From Pseudoalteromonas espejiana DSM 9414 (GTDB lineage: Bacteria; Pseudomonadota; Gammaproteobacteria; Enterobacterales; Alteromonadaceae): a stretch of 64,000 bases of DNA. Each line of letters begins with the position of its first letter. Positions within the stretch are counted from its first letter, which is position 1. The translations under genes and the position numbers were made by a program. The stretch lies in the NCBI RefSeq assembly GCF_002221525.1, contig NZ_CP011028.1, positions 2,367,001-2,431,000 of the forward strand, given 5' to 3'. Positions 1 to 9,473 of the stretch are shown piece by piece. Under the pieces are notes generated by a model. That model did not search any database, was not told the origin of the DNA, and saw only the letters and a list, made by a program, of their open reading frames with translations.

Positions 1-1
1 A

Positions 2-676
2 TATAAAAAATTACGCGATGCTAATAAAGCACCTTTTTCTAGCTTTATAAACCATCCCCGCGGGGCAATATTATCAATCTCGCCAGAGCGTTTTATTGCC
101 GTTAATAACAATATTGTTGAAACCAAGCCGATTAAAGGCACTTTGCCACGCATGGCCGATGCAATAGCCGATCAGCAACAAGCTAGAGCACTTGCAAGCT
201 CCACTAAAGATCGCGCTGAAAATGTCATGATAGTTGATTTATTGCGCAACGATTTAGGTAAAGTAGCCAAGCCAGGCTCTGTAAAAGTACCCTCATTATT
301 TGCCATTGAAAGCTTTCCTGCCGTGCATCATTTAGTAAGCACAGTAACCGCAGAACTTGAAGAGGGTAAAACGGCGGTTGATCAACTTGAAGCGGCTTTT
401 CCAGGCGGCTCAATTACCGGCGCACCCAAAATTAGAGCCATGGAAATAATTGAAGAACTTGAGCCCCACCGCCGCAGTATTTACTGTGGTTCAATTGGTT
501 ATTTAAGTGCCTGTGGCAATATGGATACCAGCATCACAATTCGCACTTTAGTGTGCCATAACCAGCAGATTTACTGCTGGGCCGGTGGTGGTATTGTGGC
601 TGATTCTAAAGTCGAATTGGAATACCAAGAAACATACGATAAAGTGAATAAAATACTTCCTTTATTAACACAGTAG
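2..676 (+). CDS. pabB: Aminodeoxychorismate synthase component I (3' part, runs in from the left edge)
   Basis: Only the C-terminal part (about 224 codons) is inside the window; the reading frame is open to the left edge. PabB aminates chorismate with ammonia from PabA to give 4-amino-4-deoxychorismate for folate synthesis. Visible chorismate-binding motifs are SPERF, then VETKPIKGT, DLLRNDLGKV, PGGSITGAPK and CGSIGYLS near the C-terminus. The Lys in PIKGT is the PabB signature; anthranilate synthase TrpE has Ala there (PIAGT), so PabB is preferred over TrpE. The Nudix gene begins 6 bases after the stop, so the two are probably co-transcribed. Confidence 0.93.
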   Translation, partial: YKKLRDANKAPFSSFINHPRGAILSISPERFIAVNNNIVETKPIKGTLPRMADAIADQQQARALASSTKDRAENVMIVDLLRNDLGKVAKPGSVKVPSLFAIESFPAVHHLVSTVTAELEEGKTAVDQLEAAFPGGSITGAPKIRAMEIIEELEPHRRSIYCGSIGYLSACGNMDTSITIRTLVCHNQQIYCWAGGGIVADSKVELEYQETYDKVNKILPLLTQ

Positions 677-682
677 GTCGCT

Positions 683-1258
683 TTGAATAGTGAACACATT
701 ATGGCGCGGTTTCAGTTAAGCCCTACAGCTGCGCCAAATCAAATAAAAGATACCCGTAAAAAACGCGCAAGTGCCGTTATGCTGCCTATTATTGATATTG
801 ATAATCACGCACATATTTTATTGTGTAAGCGCCCTACTTACTTACACCATCACCCTGGTGAAATTTGTTTGCCAGGTGGTAAGTTTGAGCAAAACGATAA
901 ACACCTGCGCACCACAGCGATTCGAGAACTTCACGAAGAGCTTAATATAGCGCCAAGTAATGTAACAGTGCTGGGCCAACTGCCACAATACTCTACGCTT
1001 ACAGGTTTTAGCATCAGCCCTTTTGTTGGCTTGCTTGATAAAAACACACTGTGGAAGAACGACTACAACGAAGTTCAGGCTAGTTTTTTGCTCTCACTGA
1101 CTGAACTAAGTAAAGCAGATAATTGGCAGCCATTGCCTTTTCAACGCTTTGGTAAAACTATTACCCTACAGGGGTTTAGTACACCTCATGGGTTACTGTG
1201 GGGGGCGACGGCCAGCATTATAAAAAACTTTACAAAACAGCTTGCCCTACCAGTTTAA
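683..1258 (+). CDS. nudL: CoA pyrophosphatase, Nudix hydrolase (NudL/YeaB type)
   Basis: 191 residues. Contains the UPF0035-type signature LLCKRPTYLHHHPGEI directly before a Nudix box (LPGGKFEQND followed by TTAIRELHEELNI), the arrangement of CoA diphosphatases that cleave CoA to 4'-phosphopantetheine and 3',5'-ADP. The Nudix Glu pair REL-HEEL that binds Mg is intact. The start chosen is TTG at 683, which has AGTAGGT just upstream; an in-frame ATG at 701 is the alternative but has no clear ribosome binding site. It follows pabB by 6 bases, an arrangement common in gammaproteobacteria. The substrate is inferred from the family. Confidence 0.85.
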   Translation: MNSEHIMARFQLSPTAAPNQIKDTRKKRASAVMLPIIDIDNHAHILLCKRPTYLHHHPGEICLPGGKFEQNDKHLRTTAIRELHEELNIAPSNVTVLGQLPQYSTLTGFSISPFVGLLDKNTLWKNDYNEVQASFLLSLTELSKADNWQPLPFQRFGKTITLQGFSTPHGLLWGATASIIKNFTKQLALPV

Positions 1259-1359
1259 AACTTACTTCCAAATAGTTACATAATTAGTAATTAACGTTAT
1301 GATACTCGACCGTTCAAAGAACAGCTTTCTAGCTGAGTAGATAAAGTAGAGACCCATAT

Positions 1360-2736
1360 ATGATCAGTGCATTTGATATGTTTAGCATTGGTATTGGCCC
1401 ATCGTCGTCACATACTGTTGGCCCAATGCGCGCCTCGCGTTTATTTGTTAATGACCTACAAGAGCAACAATTATTATCACGCGTTACCGATATAAAAGTA
1501 GAGCTTTATGGCTCACTAGGCCAAACCGGTGTTGGCCACGGATCTGGTAAAGCCGTTATATTAGGGCTTGCCGGATACGACCCAGAAACAATCGATGCCG
1601 ATTTAGTTGACGATATCCTTGCCACTATCGAAAAAGAGCAAGTGATATACCTAAACCAAACTCATAAAGCGAATTTTCCTAAACAAGGCGCGATTGTATT
1701 TCATCGTCGTAAAACCCTACCTAAGCATTCAAATGCAATGGAAATTATTGCATCTCATAATGGCGAAAAAGTATATAGCAAAGTGTACTACTCGATTGGT
1801 GGCGGCTTTATAGTAACCGACGAAGAGTTTGAAAACGAAAAACAAGCAGCGCTTGATATACGTGAACAAAACCCAGCACCGTATCCTTTTGAAAGTGCCA
1901 AAGATTTATTAGAGCTGTGTAAAGAGTCAGGCTTTAGTGTATCTACATTAATGATGCACAACGAAAAAACCCTACGAAAAGAAGATGACATTAAAGACGA
2001 GCTATTTAATATTTGGCAAGTAATGAAAGCCTGTATAGAACGCGGAATGCGCACAGAAGGCATATTACCCGGTGGCTTAAAAGTAAAACGCCGTGCGCCA
2101 AGCTTGTACTTAAAACTTAATGTAGAAGTAAGTAACGACCCACTGCGTGCGATGGACTGGGTTGATTTATTTGCCCTTGCCGTAAACGAAGAAAACGCAG
2201 CTGGTGGACGCGTTGTAACAGCCCCAACCAATGGCGCTGCGGGAATACTGCCTGCCGTGCTAATGTACTACCATACATTTATTAAAGAAGTAGACCGCGA
2301 TATTGCTACCCGCTACTTATTAACCGCTGCGGCTATTGGTATTTTATATAAAAAGAATGCTTCTATTTCAGGTGCTGAAGTAGGTTGCCAAGGCGAAGTA
2401 GGTGTTGCGTGCTCTATGGCTGCAGGTGCCCTTACCGAAATTGTTGGTGGTAATGTAGTGCATGTTGAAAACGCTGCCGAAATTGGTATGGAGCATAACT
2501 TAGGGCTTACCTGCGACCCTGTTGGCGGTTTAGTTCAAGTACCGTGTATTGAACGTAACGCAATGGGCGCAATTAAAGCCATTAATGCCTCTCGTTTAGC
2601 TATTCGTGGCAGTGGTGAGCAAAAAGTATCGCTCGATAAAGTAATTAAAACCATGCTCGACACCGGGAACGACATGAAAACTAAATACAAAGAAACTGCA
2701 CGCGGTGGCCTAGCGGTAAACATTATTGAATGTTAA
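1360..2736 (+). CDS. sdaA: L-serine ammonia-lyase (serine deaminase), single-chain Fe-S type
   Basis: 458 residues, the usual length of SdaA/SdaB. It converts L-serine to pyruvate and ammonia using a [4Fe-4S] cluster. The N-terminal beta-domain starts [19 protein letters not shown], a hallmark of the family; the C-terminal alpha-domain has [26 protein letters not shown] and [12 protein letters not shown], which hold the cluster cysteines. ATG at 1360 follows GTAGAGACC. The gene stands alone, about 100 bases after the Nudix gene, and ends at a strong bidirectional terminator. Enterobacteria carry two or three paralogues (sdaA, sdaB, tdcG), so the exact paralogue name is less certain than the function. 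Confidence 0.93.
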   Translation: MISAFDMFSIGIGPSSSHTVGPMRASRLFVNDLQEQQLLSRVTDIKVELYGSLGQTGVGHGSGKAVILGLAGYDPETIDADLVDDILATIEKEQVIYLNQTHKANFPKQGAIVFHRRKTLPKHSNAMEIIASHNGEKVYSKVYYSIGGGFIVTDEEFENEKQAALDIREQNPAPYPFESAKDLLELCKESGFSVSTLMMHNEKTLRKEDDIKDELFNIWQVMKACIERGMRTEGILPGGLKVKRRAPSLYLKLNVEVSNDPLRAMDWVDLFALAVNEENAAGGRVVTAPTNGAAGILPAVLMYYHTFIKEVDRDIATRYLLTAAAIGILYKKNASISGAEVGCQGEVGVACSMAAGALTEIVGGNVVHVENAAEIGMEHNLGLTCDPVGGLVQVPCIERNAMGAIKAINASRLAIRGSGEQKVSLDKVIKTMLDTGNDMKTKYKETARGGLAVNIIEC

Positions 2737-2751
2737 TAAAGCGCTATAAAC

Positions 2752-2788
2752 AAAAAAACCGCGTAGTTTTTAACTACGCGGTTTTTTT
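2752..2788. terminator. Bidirectional intrinsic terminator between sdaA and cysB
   Basis: Perfect 10-bp stem (CCGCGTAGTT / AACTACGCGG, loop TTT, 2759-2781) flanked by seven A on the left and seven T on the right, so it can end both sdaA (+) and cysB (-). Confidence 0.93.
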
Positions 2789-2811
2789 GTATTTATATAA
2801 TTAGGGCCTTA

Positions 2812-3849
<1,038 letters not shown>

Positions 3850-4081
3850 TTAATTTACATAATACTTGCCTATGTGGATGCTTCTACCTACATTATTTAG
3901 ACGCTAAGGCTAGCATAATAAATTCGCTTCAGGTAGCGATGTTTATTCAGGTTCAACTTATAATACATTATTCTTATATCTAATTTTTAACATATTTTTA
4001 AGTTAATCAGCGCAAAGCTACCCTGTAACCATATATTTGATGTAATATAAAAAAATAGATTATGAATCCGAGAATTAAGCC

Positions 4082-4840
4082 ATGATCGTTTCGATTATAA
4101 TTGTGCTTATAGTCGCACTCATTGTGATTGCACTATGGGTAAGCGCTGTGCAACAGCATAAAGAAAAACAAGAAACAGAACGTCGCAAAGAACTAACAAA
4201 ACAAAAAGCGATAATAGAAGAAACTGAAGAAGCGCTTATGAACAGTGCTAATATCCCGCTTTCTGAAAATATTATACGTGTTTTACAGCGCCGCTCTTAT
4301 GAAGCGTTAAGCTCAATGGTAAACCATTCACCTAATTCTAAAGCATTAAAAAACAGAATGAATGAATCCAAAGAGCAGCTTAGTAACCCTGTGCAAGGTA
4401 ATAACAGTGATAACCTCTCTTTGCCAAGTAACGACAAGCAACTTGTAGCGTTAATTCAAGGAATTAAAAAACTGAGAGTTATTTTACGCTCAGAGCACAG
4501 TAAAGGCCGAGTAGATAGCCAAGTATTTGGTGGCGAAGATAAACGACTTGAAAAATTACAGCTACGGATAAATATTGAAAGCCAAATTAAACGTGGTTTA
4601 TCTGCACGCTCAGCAAGTATGGTTGGTTCTGCAAGACAATACTTCGAAAAAGCATATGCAACATTAAGCGCAGTTACATACTCTGATGAATACGTAAATG
4701 CCAAACGCCAAGAAGTTGAATCGTACTTAGAAGAAATTAGCACAGAGCTAAAAGCATCAAACGCCACAGCACTTAAGAAAAAAGCAGAGGCAGAGCAAGA
4801 CGATTTAGACGTATTATTTGCCCCGAAAAAGAAGTGGTAA
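4082..4840 (+). CDS. Hypothetical protein with one N-terminal membrane anchor
   Basis: 252 residues. Residues 2-24 (IVSIIIVLIVALIVIALWVS) form a single membrane segment at the very N-terminus with no cleavage site, followed by a basic/acidic stretch (HKEKQETERRKELTKQK) that is likely coiled coil on the cytoplasmic side. The remainder is mainly helical, with a poorly conserved Ser/Asn-rich linker at about residues 95-118 and a highly charged tail ending DDLDVLFAPKKKW. I do not recognise a named family. ATG at 4082 is preceded by GAGAATTAAGCC. It is monocistronic, closed by a strong terminator. The codon use looks like its neighbours, so it is probably a native gene. Confidence 0.75.
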   Translation: MIVSIIIVLIVALIVIALWVSAVQQHKEKQETERRKELTKQKAIIEETEEALMNSANIPLSENIIRVLQRRSYEALSSMVNHSPNSKALKNRMNESKEQLSNPVQGNNSDNLSLPSNDKQLVALIQGIKKLRVILRSEHSKGRVDSQVFGGEDKRLEKLQLRINIESQIKRGLSARSASMVGSARQYFEKAYATLSAVTYSDEYVNAKRQEVESYLEEISTELKASNATALKKKAEAEQDDLDVLFAPKKKW

Positions 4841-4851
4841 AATCAAAATAC

Positions 4852-4884
4852 AAAAAAGCCCATACACTACGTATGGGCTTTTTT
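4852..4884. terminator. Bidirectional intrinsic terminator
   Basis: Stem GCCCATAC / GTATGGGC with loop ACTAC (4858-4878), six A before and six T after. It lies between the convergent genes at 4082-4840 (+) and 4908-6200 (-). Confidence 0.92.
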
Positions 4885-4907
4885 ATGTCAGTTAGCTGGT
4901 ATCTTGT

Positions 4908-6200
4908 TTAAGATAAAAATGCGAACTTAATGATAAATAACGACGTTAAAATCCACACGCTCACACTTACCTGATCGCGCTTACCACACAATACTTTAAC
5001 AGCAGTATACGAAATAAAGCCAAGTGCAATACCATGTGCAATAGAGAATGTAAGTGGGGTCATTAACAACACAACACTAACTGGTATTGCATCACTCATA
5101 TCATCCCAATTTACAAACTTTAGATTTTGCAACATTAACACAGCAACATATAAAATTGCCCCAGCGGTTGCATACGCAGGCACCATTTGTGCAAGTGGTG
5201 CAAAAAACATCATTAACAAAAAGCAAATACCTACAACTACCGCAGTTAAACCTGTACGACCACCCACAGATACGCCCGCTACAGACTCAATGTAAGAAGT
5301 AGTTGTAGAAGTACCCAACATTGCACCTGCAATAGTGGCGGTACTATCGGCACTTAGAGCACGACCTAAGCGAGGCATATTGCCTTTTTCATCTGCTAAG
5401 CCGGCTTTTTGGGTAACAGCCACTAACGTGCCCGATGTATCAAACAAATCAACAAACAAAAATGCAAAAATAACACTTAACATTGACAGCTCAAGCGCTG
5501 CGGCAAAATCAAGTTGCATAAAAGTAGGTAAAATTGATGGTGGCATAGAAACAACACCGTGGTACTCAACTAAGCCTAAACTCAAGGCAATCCCTGTAAC
5601 GAGTAGAATACTAATAAGTACACCACTTTTAATATCGCGATAAAGTAATGCTGCAATGACGAAAAAACTTAAAATAGCTAACAAAGGGCCTGCAGAGGTA
5701 ATGTCACCAAGCTGCACTAATGTAGCAGGGCTTGAAACAATAATACCTGCATTTTTAAGGGCTATTAGTGCTAAAAAAGCGCCGATACCTGTTGCAATAG
5801 CTTGTTTTAAAACCAAAGGAATAGCATTTATGATCCACTCCCTCACTTTAAACAAACTTAAAATTAAGAATATACAGCCCGACATAAATACCGCACCTAA
5901 TGCAGCTTGCCAGCTATAACCCATTCCTAAAACTACACCATAAGTAAAAAATGCGTTAAGGCCCATACCTGGTGCAAGTGCTAGAGGGTAATTAGCCCAT
6001 AAGCCCATGATGAAACAGCCAATGGCTGCGGCTATACACGTTGCTACAAATGCAGCGCCCTGATCCATACCAGCTTCGGCAAGCATTGCAGGGTTTACAA
6101 AGACAATGTAAACCATAGTGATGAACGTGGTGATACCTGCGATACTTTCGCGTCGCACGTTGGAGTTATTTTCGCGGAGTTTAAATAGAGCTTCGAGCAT
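4908..6200 (-). CDS. Purine (adenine/guanine/hypoxanthine) permease, NCS2/AzgA family
   Basis: 430 residues, polytopic inner-membrane protein. The opening FKLRENNSNVRRESIAGITT, then TMVYIVFVNPAMLAEAGM, LALAPGMGLNAFFTYGVV and LFVDLFDTSGTLVAV are typical of the AzgA branch of the nucleobase-cation symporters (E. coli AdeP/PurP, GhxP/YjcD; B. subtilis PbuG). The branch imports adenine, guanine or hypoxanthine with protons; the exact substrate cannot be read from the sequence. The GMGLNAFF and FDTSGT segments correspond to the half-helices that line the substrate site. Monocistronic; I saw no PurR-like palindrome or purine riboswitch in the 117 bases upstream. Confidence 0.9.
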   Translation of the reverse strand: MLEALFKLRENNSNVRRESIAGITTFITMVYIVFVNPAMLAEAGMDQGAAFVATCIAAAIGCFIMGLWANYPLALAPGMGLNAFFTYGVVLGMGYSWQAALGAVFMSGCIFLILSLFKVREWIINAIPLVLKQAIATGIGAFLALIALKNAGIIVSSPATLVQLGDITSAGPLLAILSFFVIAALLYRDIKSGVLISILLVTGIALSLGLVEYHGVVSMPPSILPTFMQLDFAAALELSMLSVIFAFLFVDLFDTSGTLVAVTQKAGLADEKGNMPRLGRALSADSTATIAGAMLGTSTTTSYIESVAGVSVGGRTGLTAVVVGICFLLMMFFAPLAQMVPAYATAGAILYVAVLMLQNLKFVNWDDMSDAIPVSVVLLMTPLTFSIAHGIALGFISYTAVKVLCGKRDQVSVSVWILTSLFIIKFAFLS

Positions 6201-6317
6201 AATAGACTTGTGGTTGTAAAAAGTGACGAGATTTTACCATAAAATTAAGTATAAACAGGACATTTTACCTTGCGATATACTAAACTGTTGACGTAGAAAC
6301 TATAAAAAAGAAAAAAT

Positions 6318-6773
6318 ATGATAAAGACTCAGCCTAGCGGACAAGATTTAGAGCAACAATTAGATAATATTTTAAACTTTGTAACACAGCCTAGTAATGA
6401 GAGCAGTGAAAGTAATGAGGGGGTCAGTGAGCAAACAACCCTTAACAAAGCATTGTATTATTTAAAGCATGACCAACCTGCACTGGCTGCGAAATGGATG
6501 AGACTTGCCGCAATGGCTGGAAATAATAGAGCTCAATTTTACTTAGGTTTGTTTTTTGTTAAAGGCCAAGGTGTACCAAAAAGTGTATTTCATGCTGCTG
6601 CGTGGTTAAGTTTAGCCAGCAGCCAGGGATATGAGCCTGCAGTTGCCGCATTAGATGATTTAAGAAAGTATATAGATACTAAGCGCTTAAAAGACGCACA
6701 GTGCTATGCTGCCAGTTTATATGAACAAATACACCAAATACAGTTTGCTCACCTAATTCCTAAAAATGATTAA
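6318..6773 (+). CDS. Sel1/TPR-like repeat protein of unknown role
   Basis: 151 residues. After a polar N-terminus rich in Ser, Glu and Asn (residues 1-50) there are two Sel1-like helical repeats: ALYYLKHDQPALAAKWMRLA and the following AGNNRAQFYLGLFFVKGQGV, then a third partial helix pair (HAAAWLSLASSQGYEPAV). Such repeats usually mediate protein contacts. No signal peptide or membrane segment. AAAAGAAAAA precedes the ATG. It is divergent from the purine permease and lies upstream of the SOS gene at 7056, but 280 bases of repeat-rich DNA separate them. Confidence 0.78.
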   Translation: MIKTQPSGQDLEQQLDNILNFVTQPSNESSESNEGVSEQTTLNKALYYLKHDQPALAAKWMRLAAMAGNNRAQFYLGLFFVKGQGVPKSVFHAAAWLSLASSQGYEPAVAALDDLRKYIDTKRLKDAQCYAASLYEQIHQIQFAHLIPKND

Positions 6774-6794
6774 CCTTTGCATGCTGTTACAAAT

Positions 6795-6868
6795 ACTGTA
6801 TAGATCTACATTAATTACTGTATAACCCTCAATAAAGTACTGTATACATTTTTTCTACTCTATACAGT
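6795..6868 (+). repeat. Four ACTGTATA octamers at an exact 22-bp step (last one inverted)
   Basis: ACTGTATA occurs at 6795-6802, 6817-6824 and 6839-6846, and its inverse complement TATACAGT at 6861-6868. Each start is 22 bases after the last, two helical turns. Only the octamer is shared between periods. CTGTATA is a half of the gammaproteobacterial LexA box. Three more copies at 7002, 7014 and 7027 precede the sulA-like gene. Confidence 0.85.
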
Positions 6869-7027
6869 GCTATAAAAACCGCTGTTATTCGCACTTCACC
6901 ATAAAATTATAAACTATTGTAAAATAACAGTTATTTATAAATTTTAGTTTCAAAACATTAAAACTTGTATAAAAAATAACAAAAAACACTTGCACACAAC
7001 AACTGTATAAACTACTGTATATGGGTA

Positions 7028-7043
7028 CTGTATATAAACCCAG
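7028..7043 (+). promoter_or_regulatory. LexA (SOS) box of the sulA-like gene
   Basis: CTGTATATAAACCCAG fits CTG-N10-CAG, with the AT-rich core typical of gammaproteobacterial LexA sites. It lies 13 bases upstream of the preferred ATG at 7056, where bound LexA would block the promoter or early elongation. Half-sites ACTGTATA at 7002-7009 and 7014-7021 sit just upstream. Confidence 0.8.
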
Positions 7044-7055
7044 TGAGTGAGACCT

Positions 7056-7490
7056 ATGCTACAGCCAATTACCGTAAGAACCGTTAAAAGCTACCAACAA
7101 CATGATGAAAGCGAGTCAGTAAACTTAATTAAAGTAGAAGATGAAATTTCTGCGACATTTGAGATGCTTAAAGTGTTGCACCAATACAATAGCTCAAACG
7201 CGTGGACCTTACTAATAGCGCCCGACCATGTACCAAGTAAAGCCTTGCTAGATAGCTGCTCTATAGATACCAGCAAACTGCTTGTTATAAGACAAAAGCA
7301 TTTAGTGAACTTAGAATATGTGCTTAACTCTGCACTTCATAATGGTAACTTTGCAGCTATTATCACTTGGACAGACATAGTAAGCGAACAACAACTTGTT
7401 AATTTATCGCTCAATCTAAATAAAAGAAGTGCTAAGCTATTTTGCTTTACCAAAAAAACTAGCACTGCATCGATATCACTTACTCAATAA
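7056..7490 (+). CDS. sulA: SulA-like SOS cell-division inhibitor
   Basis: About 144 residues from the preferred ATG at 7056 (GAGTGAGACCT precedes it; GTG at 7047 would add three residues). The central part follows SulA closely in order and spacing: WTLLIAPDHVPSKALLDS, then IDTSKLLVIRQ, LNSALHNGNFAAIITWTD, and a C-terminal AKLFCFTKKTS. SulA binds FtsZ monomers during DNA damage, stops septation, and is degraded by Lon. A LexA box overlaps the leader, which strongly supports SOS control. The N-terminus is unlike E. coli SulA, as is usual for this fast-evolving family. FtsZ binding is inferred, not shown. Confidence 0.78.
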   Translation: MLQPITVRTVKSYQQHDESESVNLIKVEDEISATFEMLKVLHQYNSSNAWTLLIAPDHVPSKALLDSCSIDTSKLLVIRQKHLVNLEYVLNSALHNGNFAAIITWTDIVSEQQLVNLSLNLNKRSAKLFCFTKKTSTASISLTQ

Positions 7491-7532
7491 GCTTGTTAAA
7501 ATACATTTTTGACTAACGTTATTTAGTATTTT

Positions 7533-8012
7533 ATGAGTGTAACCAGTACAAGTACTTGCCCATGCAACAGTCAGCTTAACTATGGAGACTGTTGCGAGCC
7601 CTATCATTTAGATTTAAAAATACCCGATACACCTGAGCAACTAATGCGCTCACGCTTTTGTGCATATGCATTAAAAAAAGCATCTTATGTATACAAAACT
7701 TACGCACAAGAAAAGCAGGCCGAAAACCCAGTAAAAGAAATAAAAGAATTTGCCGATAGCTGTCGGTTTGTAAAACTCACCGTAAACGATACACACTACG
7801 ACGCACACAAAGGCTACGTGGAATTTAAAGCAAATTACTTTTACCAAAATTTATATTGCGAACTAAATGAAAAATCTGATTTTGTGAAAGAGAATAGTCA
7901 ATGGCGATATCTTGACGGGGTAATAAACCCAGTTGCGGATATAAAAGTAGGAAGAAATGACAACTGCCCATGCGGCAGTGGTAAAAAATATAAGAAATGT
8001 CACAGCCTGTAA
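7533..8012 (+). CDS. YchJ-family protein with two SEC-C zinc motifs
   Basis: 159 residues, matching UPF0225/YchJ. The N-terminal Cys cluster [13 protein letters not shown] and the C-terminal SEC-C motif [16 protein letters not shown] each bind zinc, as in the SecA tail. Between them is the YchJ core ([20 protein letters not shown], then a domain of the NTF2-like fold including YVEFKANYF). The molecular role of YchJ is not established. It starts 42 bases after the sulA-like gene and may be partly read from it, but no regulatory link is shown. Ends at a bidirectional terminator. Confidence 0.85.
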   Translation: MSVTSTSTCPCNSQLNYGDCCEPYHLDLKIPDTPEQLMRSRFCAYALKKASYVYKTYAQEKQAENPVKEIKEFADSCRFVKLTVNDTHYDAHKGYVEFKANYFYQNLYCELNEKSDFVKENSQWRYLDGVINPVADIKVGRNDNCPCGSGKKYKKCHSL

Positions 8013-8040
8013 GCTGCCACTTAAGCTTGCTTATTAAAAC

Positions 8041-8067
8041 AAAAATGGACCATTAAGGTCCATTTTC
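8041..8067. terminator. Bidirectional intrinsic terminator
   Basis: Stem AAAATGGACC / GGTCCATTTT with loop ATTAA (8042-8066), between convergent genes ychJ (+) and 8087-8389 (-). Confidence 0.85.
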
Positions 8068-8086
8068 AGTAACAGCTATTAGCTAT

Positions 8087-8389
8087 TTACTCATCATCAT
8101 CTAGATCGAACGATTCACGCTGTGCTGGTCTAGCTAAAATTTCAACATAGAATGAAGTTAGCTCTTGCTTTTCAACTTCACTAATTTTGTTGTTAATTTC
8201 AGCCACATGAACAACTTCTGCATCATCAGCGTTAGTACCAAATTTACAGTCAAACGCCCAGTAATCAGCTTCAACAGGTAGCGTTTTATTGCGCTCTCTT
8301 TTCAAATATTTTTTCACTTCATGCTTTGCAGCATCAACCATACGAGGGTATTTGATTTTCTCATGATTTAGCGTGAATGTTTTCTTCAT
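8087..8389 (-). CDS. Small conserved protein (DUF6172-like)
   Basis: 100 residues, soluble, Lys/Glu rich. The pattern MKKTFTLNHEKIKYPRMVDA, then HEVKKYLKRERNKTLP and WAFDCKFG is one I associate with a conserved proteobacterial family of about 100 residues (DUF6172), whose function is unknown; this assignment is from memory. The tail FDLDDDE is acidic. Monocistronic; ends against the shared terminator with ychJ. GGAAC lies about 6 bases before the ATG. Confidence 0.72.
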   Translation of the reverse strand: MKKTFTLNHEKIKYPRMVDAAKHEVKKYLKRERNKTLPVEADYWAFDCKFGTNADDAEVVHVAEINNKISEVEKQELTSFYVEILARPAQRESFDLDDDE

Positions 8390-8579
8390 TACGTTCCTAA
8401 TTACCTTGATTTAATGATAATGGCACTCAAGTCATACCATTTGCAGCCATTATAGCAATTGCATTTAATTTGTGGATGATTTTTTTAAACAAAAAAGGGA
8501 ATTGTTCTATTAAACGGTATTAACATAGATGGAATGAATTAATTTTTTAGTGAATATATACTATTTTCTCAAACCAACA

Positions 8580-9107
8580 TTATGCACTGGCAAGTAATAA
8601 AGGCTTATGGACTGCGTCATTATTTAAATCATCGTAAAAAGCAGCAGCATCCATTTGCGGATTCGTTAAATCCGTGTGCTTTTTCGCAATACGCCTTCGC
8701 ACCGATAATTCACAGTTATCAATTATCGTTAACGGGATATGCGTTTTATCATCTCTAATTGCAAGCGGCTCTGGGTTTAAGTACTGAGTAAGCTTAATAT
8801 TTTTCATTCCCGTAGCTACGCCCTGCTCATAAATAGTTGATGAGTGTGTTTGCCCAATTAACATATCAAACTGTTCAGGAGCTAGTAGTTGCTTAGGGCC
8901 TGCACCAAAGCGTTTTCTTAATGTCTCTTCGTCTGTGTAATCATTATGCATTTCACTTTTTGGTAAGTGAAATTCACTAAAATCCAATGCGTCATGCGAC
9001 AGCATAGCTAGTAAAAGTGAAAACTCGCCTCTACGATTTTCGTGCACACTTTTATTTAATCTAGTCTTAAGCTGACTCTCTGTGATTAACAAATCATCGA
9101 TTTGCAT
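8580..9107 (-). CDS. Conserved hypothetical protein (VC2046/SO_2500-like)
   Basis: 175 residues, no signal peptide or membrane segment. The N-terminal part (LLITESQLKTRLNKSVHENR, then EFSLLLAMLSHDALDFSEF) resembles an uncharacterised family known from Vibrio and Shewanella (VC2046/SO_2500); I recall this only by pattern. No catalytic motif is visible. It is divergent from the two tRNA-Tyr genes and lies about 110 bases from the first. Confidence 0.65.
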   Translation of the reverse strand: MQIDDLLITESQLKTRLNKSVHENRRGEFSLLLAMLSHDALDFSEFHLPKSEMHNDYTDEETLRKRFGAGPKQLLAPEQFDMLIGQTHSSTIYEQGVATGMKNIKLTQYLNPEPLAIRDDKTHIPLTIIDNCELSVRRRIAKKHTDLTNPQMDAAAFYDDLNNDAVHKPLLLASA

Positions 9108-9176
9108 AGTCTTTAGCCGATTATGGTAACTGGTAGATATTTATCGGCTTTATTTCAATTTTCTTTAGCTTTTTTC

Positions 9177-9204
9177 TTTACTTAAATACGCAGTTTGCTA
9201 TTAT
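9177..9204 (+). promoter_or_regulatory. Promoter of the tRNA-Tyr pair
   Basis: -35-like TTTACT (9177-9182), 16-base spacer, -10 TATTAT (9199-9204), then a GC-rich discriminator CAGCGCCG typical of stringently controlled stable-RNA promoters. The first tRNA starts 15 bases later. Confidence 0.65.
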
Positions 9205-9219
9205 CAGCGCCGTTGCATT

Positions 9220-9304
9220 GGAGGGGTTCCCGAGCGGCCAAAGGGATCAGACTGTAAATCTGACGGCTCAGCCTTCGCTGGTTCGAATCCAGCTCCCTCC
9301 ACCA
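9220..9304 (+). tRNA. tRNA-Tyr (anticodon GTA), copy 1
   Basis: 85 bases with CCA encoded. Acceptor GGAGGGG pairs with TCCCTCC (one G-U); anticodon GTA at 9254-9256 in loop CTGTAAA; long variable arm as in class II tRNA-Tyr; T-loop GGTTCGAATCC. Confidence 0.97.
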
Positions 9305-9352
9305 CTTTTCTTACCGCTAAGTTAAGTGGGGCCAAATGTAACAAAATAGTGT

Positions 9353-9437
9353 GGAGGGGTTCCCGAGCGGCCAAAGGGATCAGACTGTAAATCTGACGGC
9401 TCAGCCTTCGCTGGTTCGAATCCAGCTCCCTCCACCA
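9353..9437 (+). tRNA. tRNA-Tyr (anticodon GTA), copy 2
   Basis: Identical in sequence to the copy 133 bases upstream; anticodon GTA at 9387-9389. The 48-base spacer has no obvious promoter, so both are probably processed from one transcript. Confidence 0.97.
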
Positions 9438-9473
9438 CTTCTACTTTCTTTTCTAGTTAATTCTATTTTAAAT

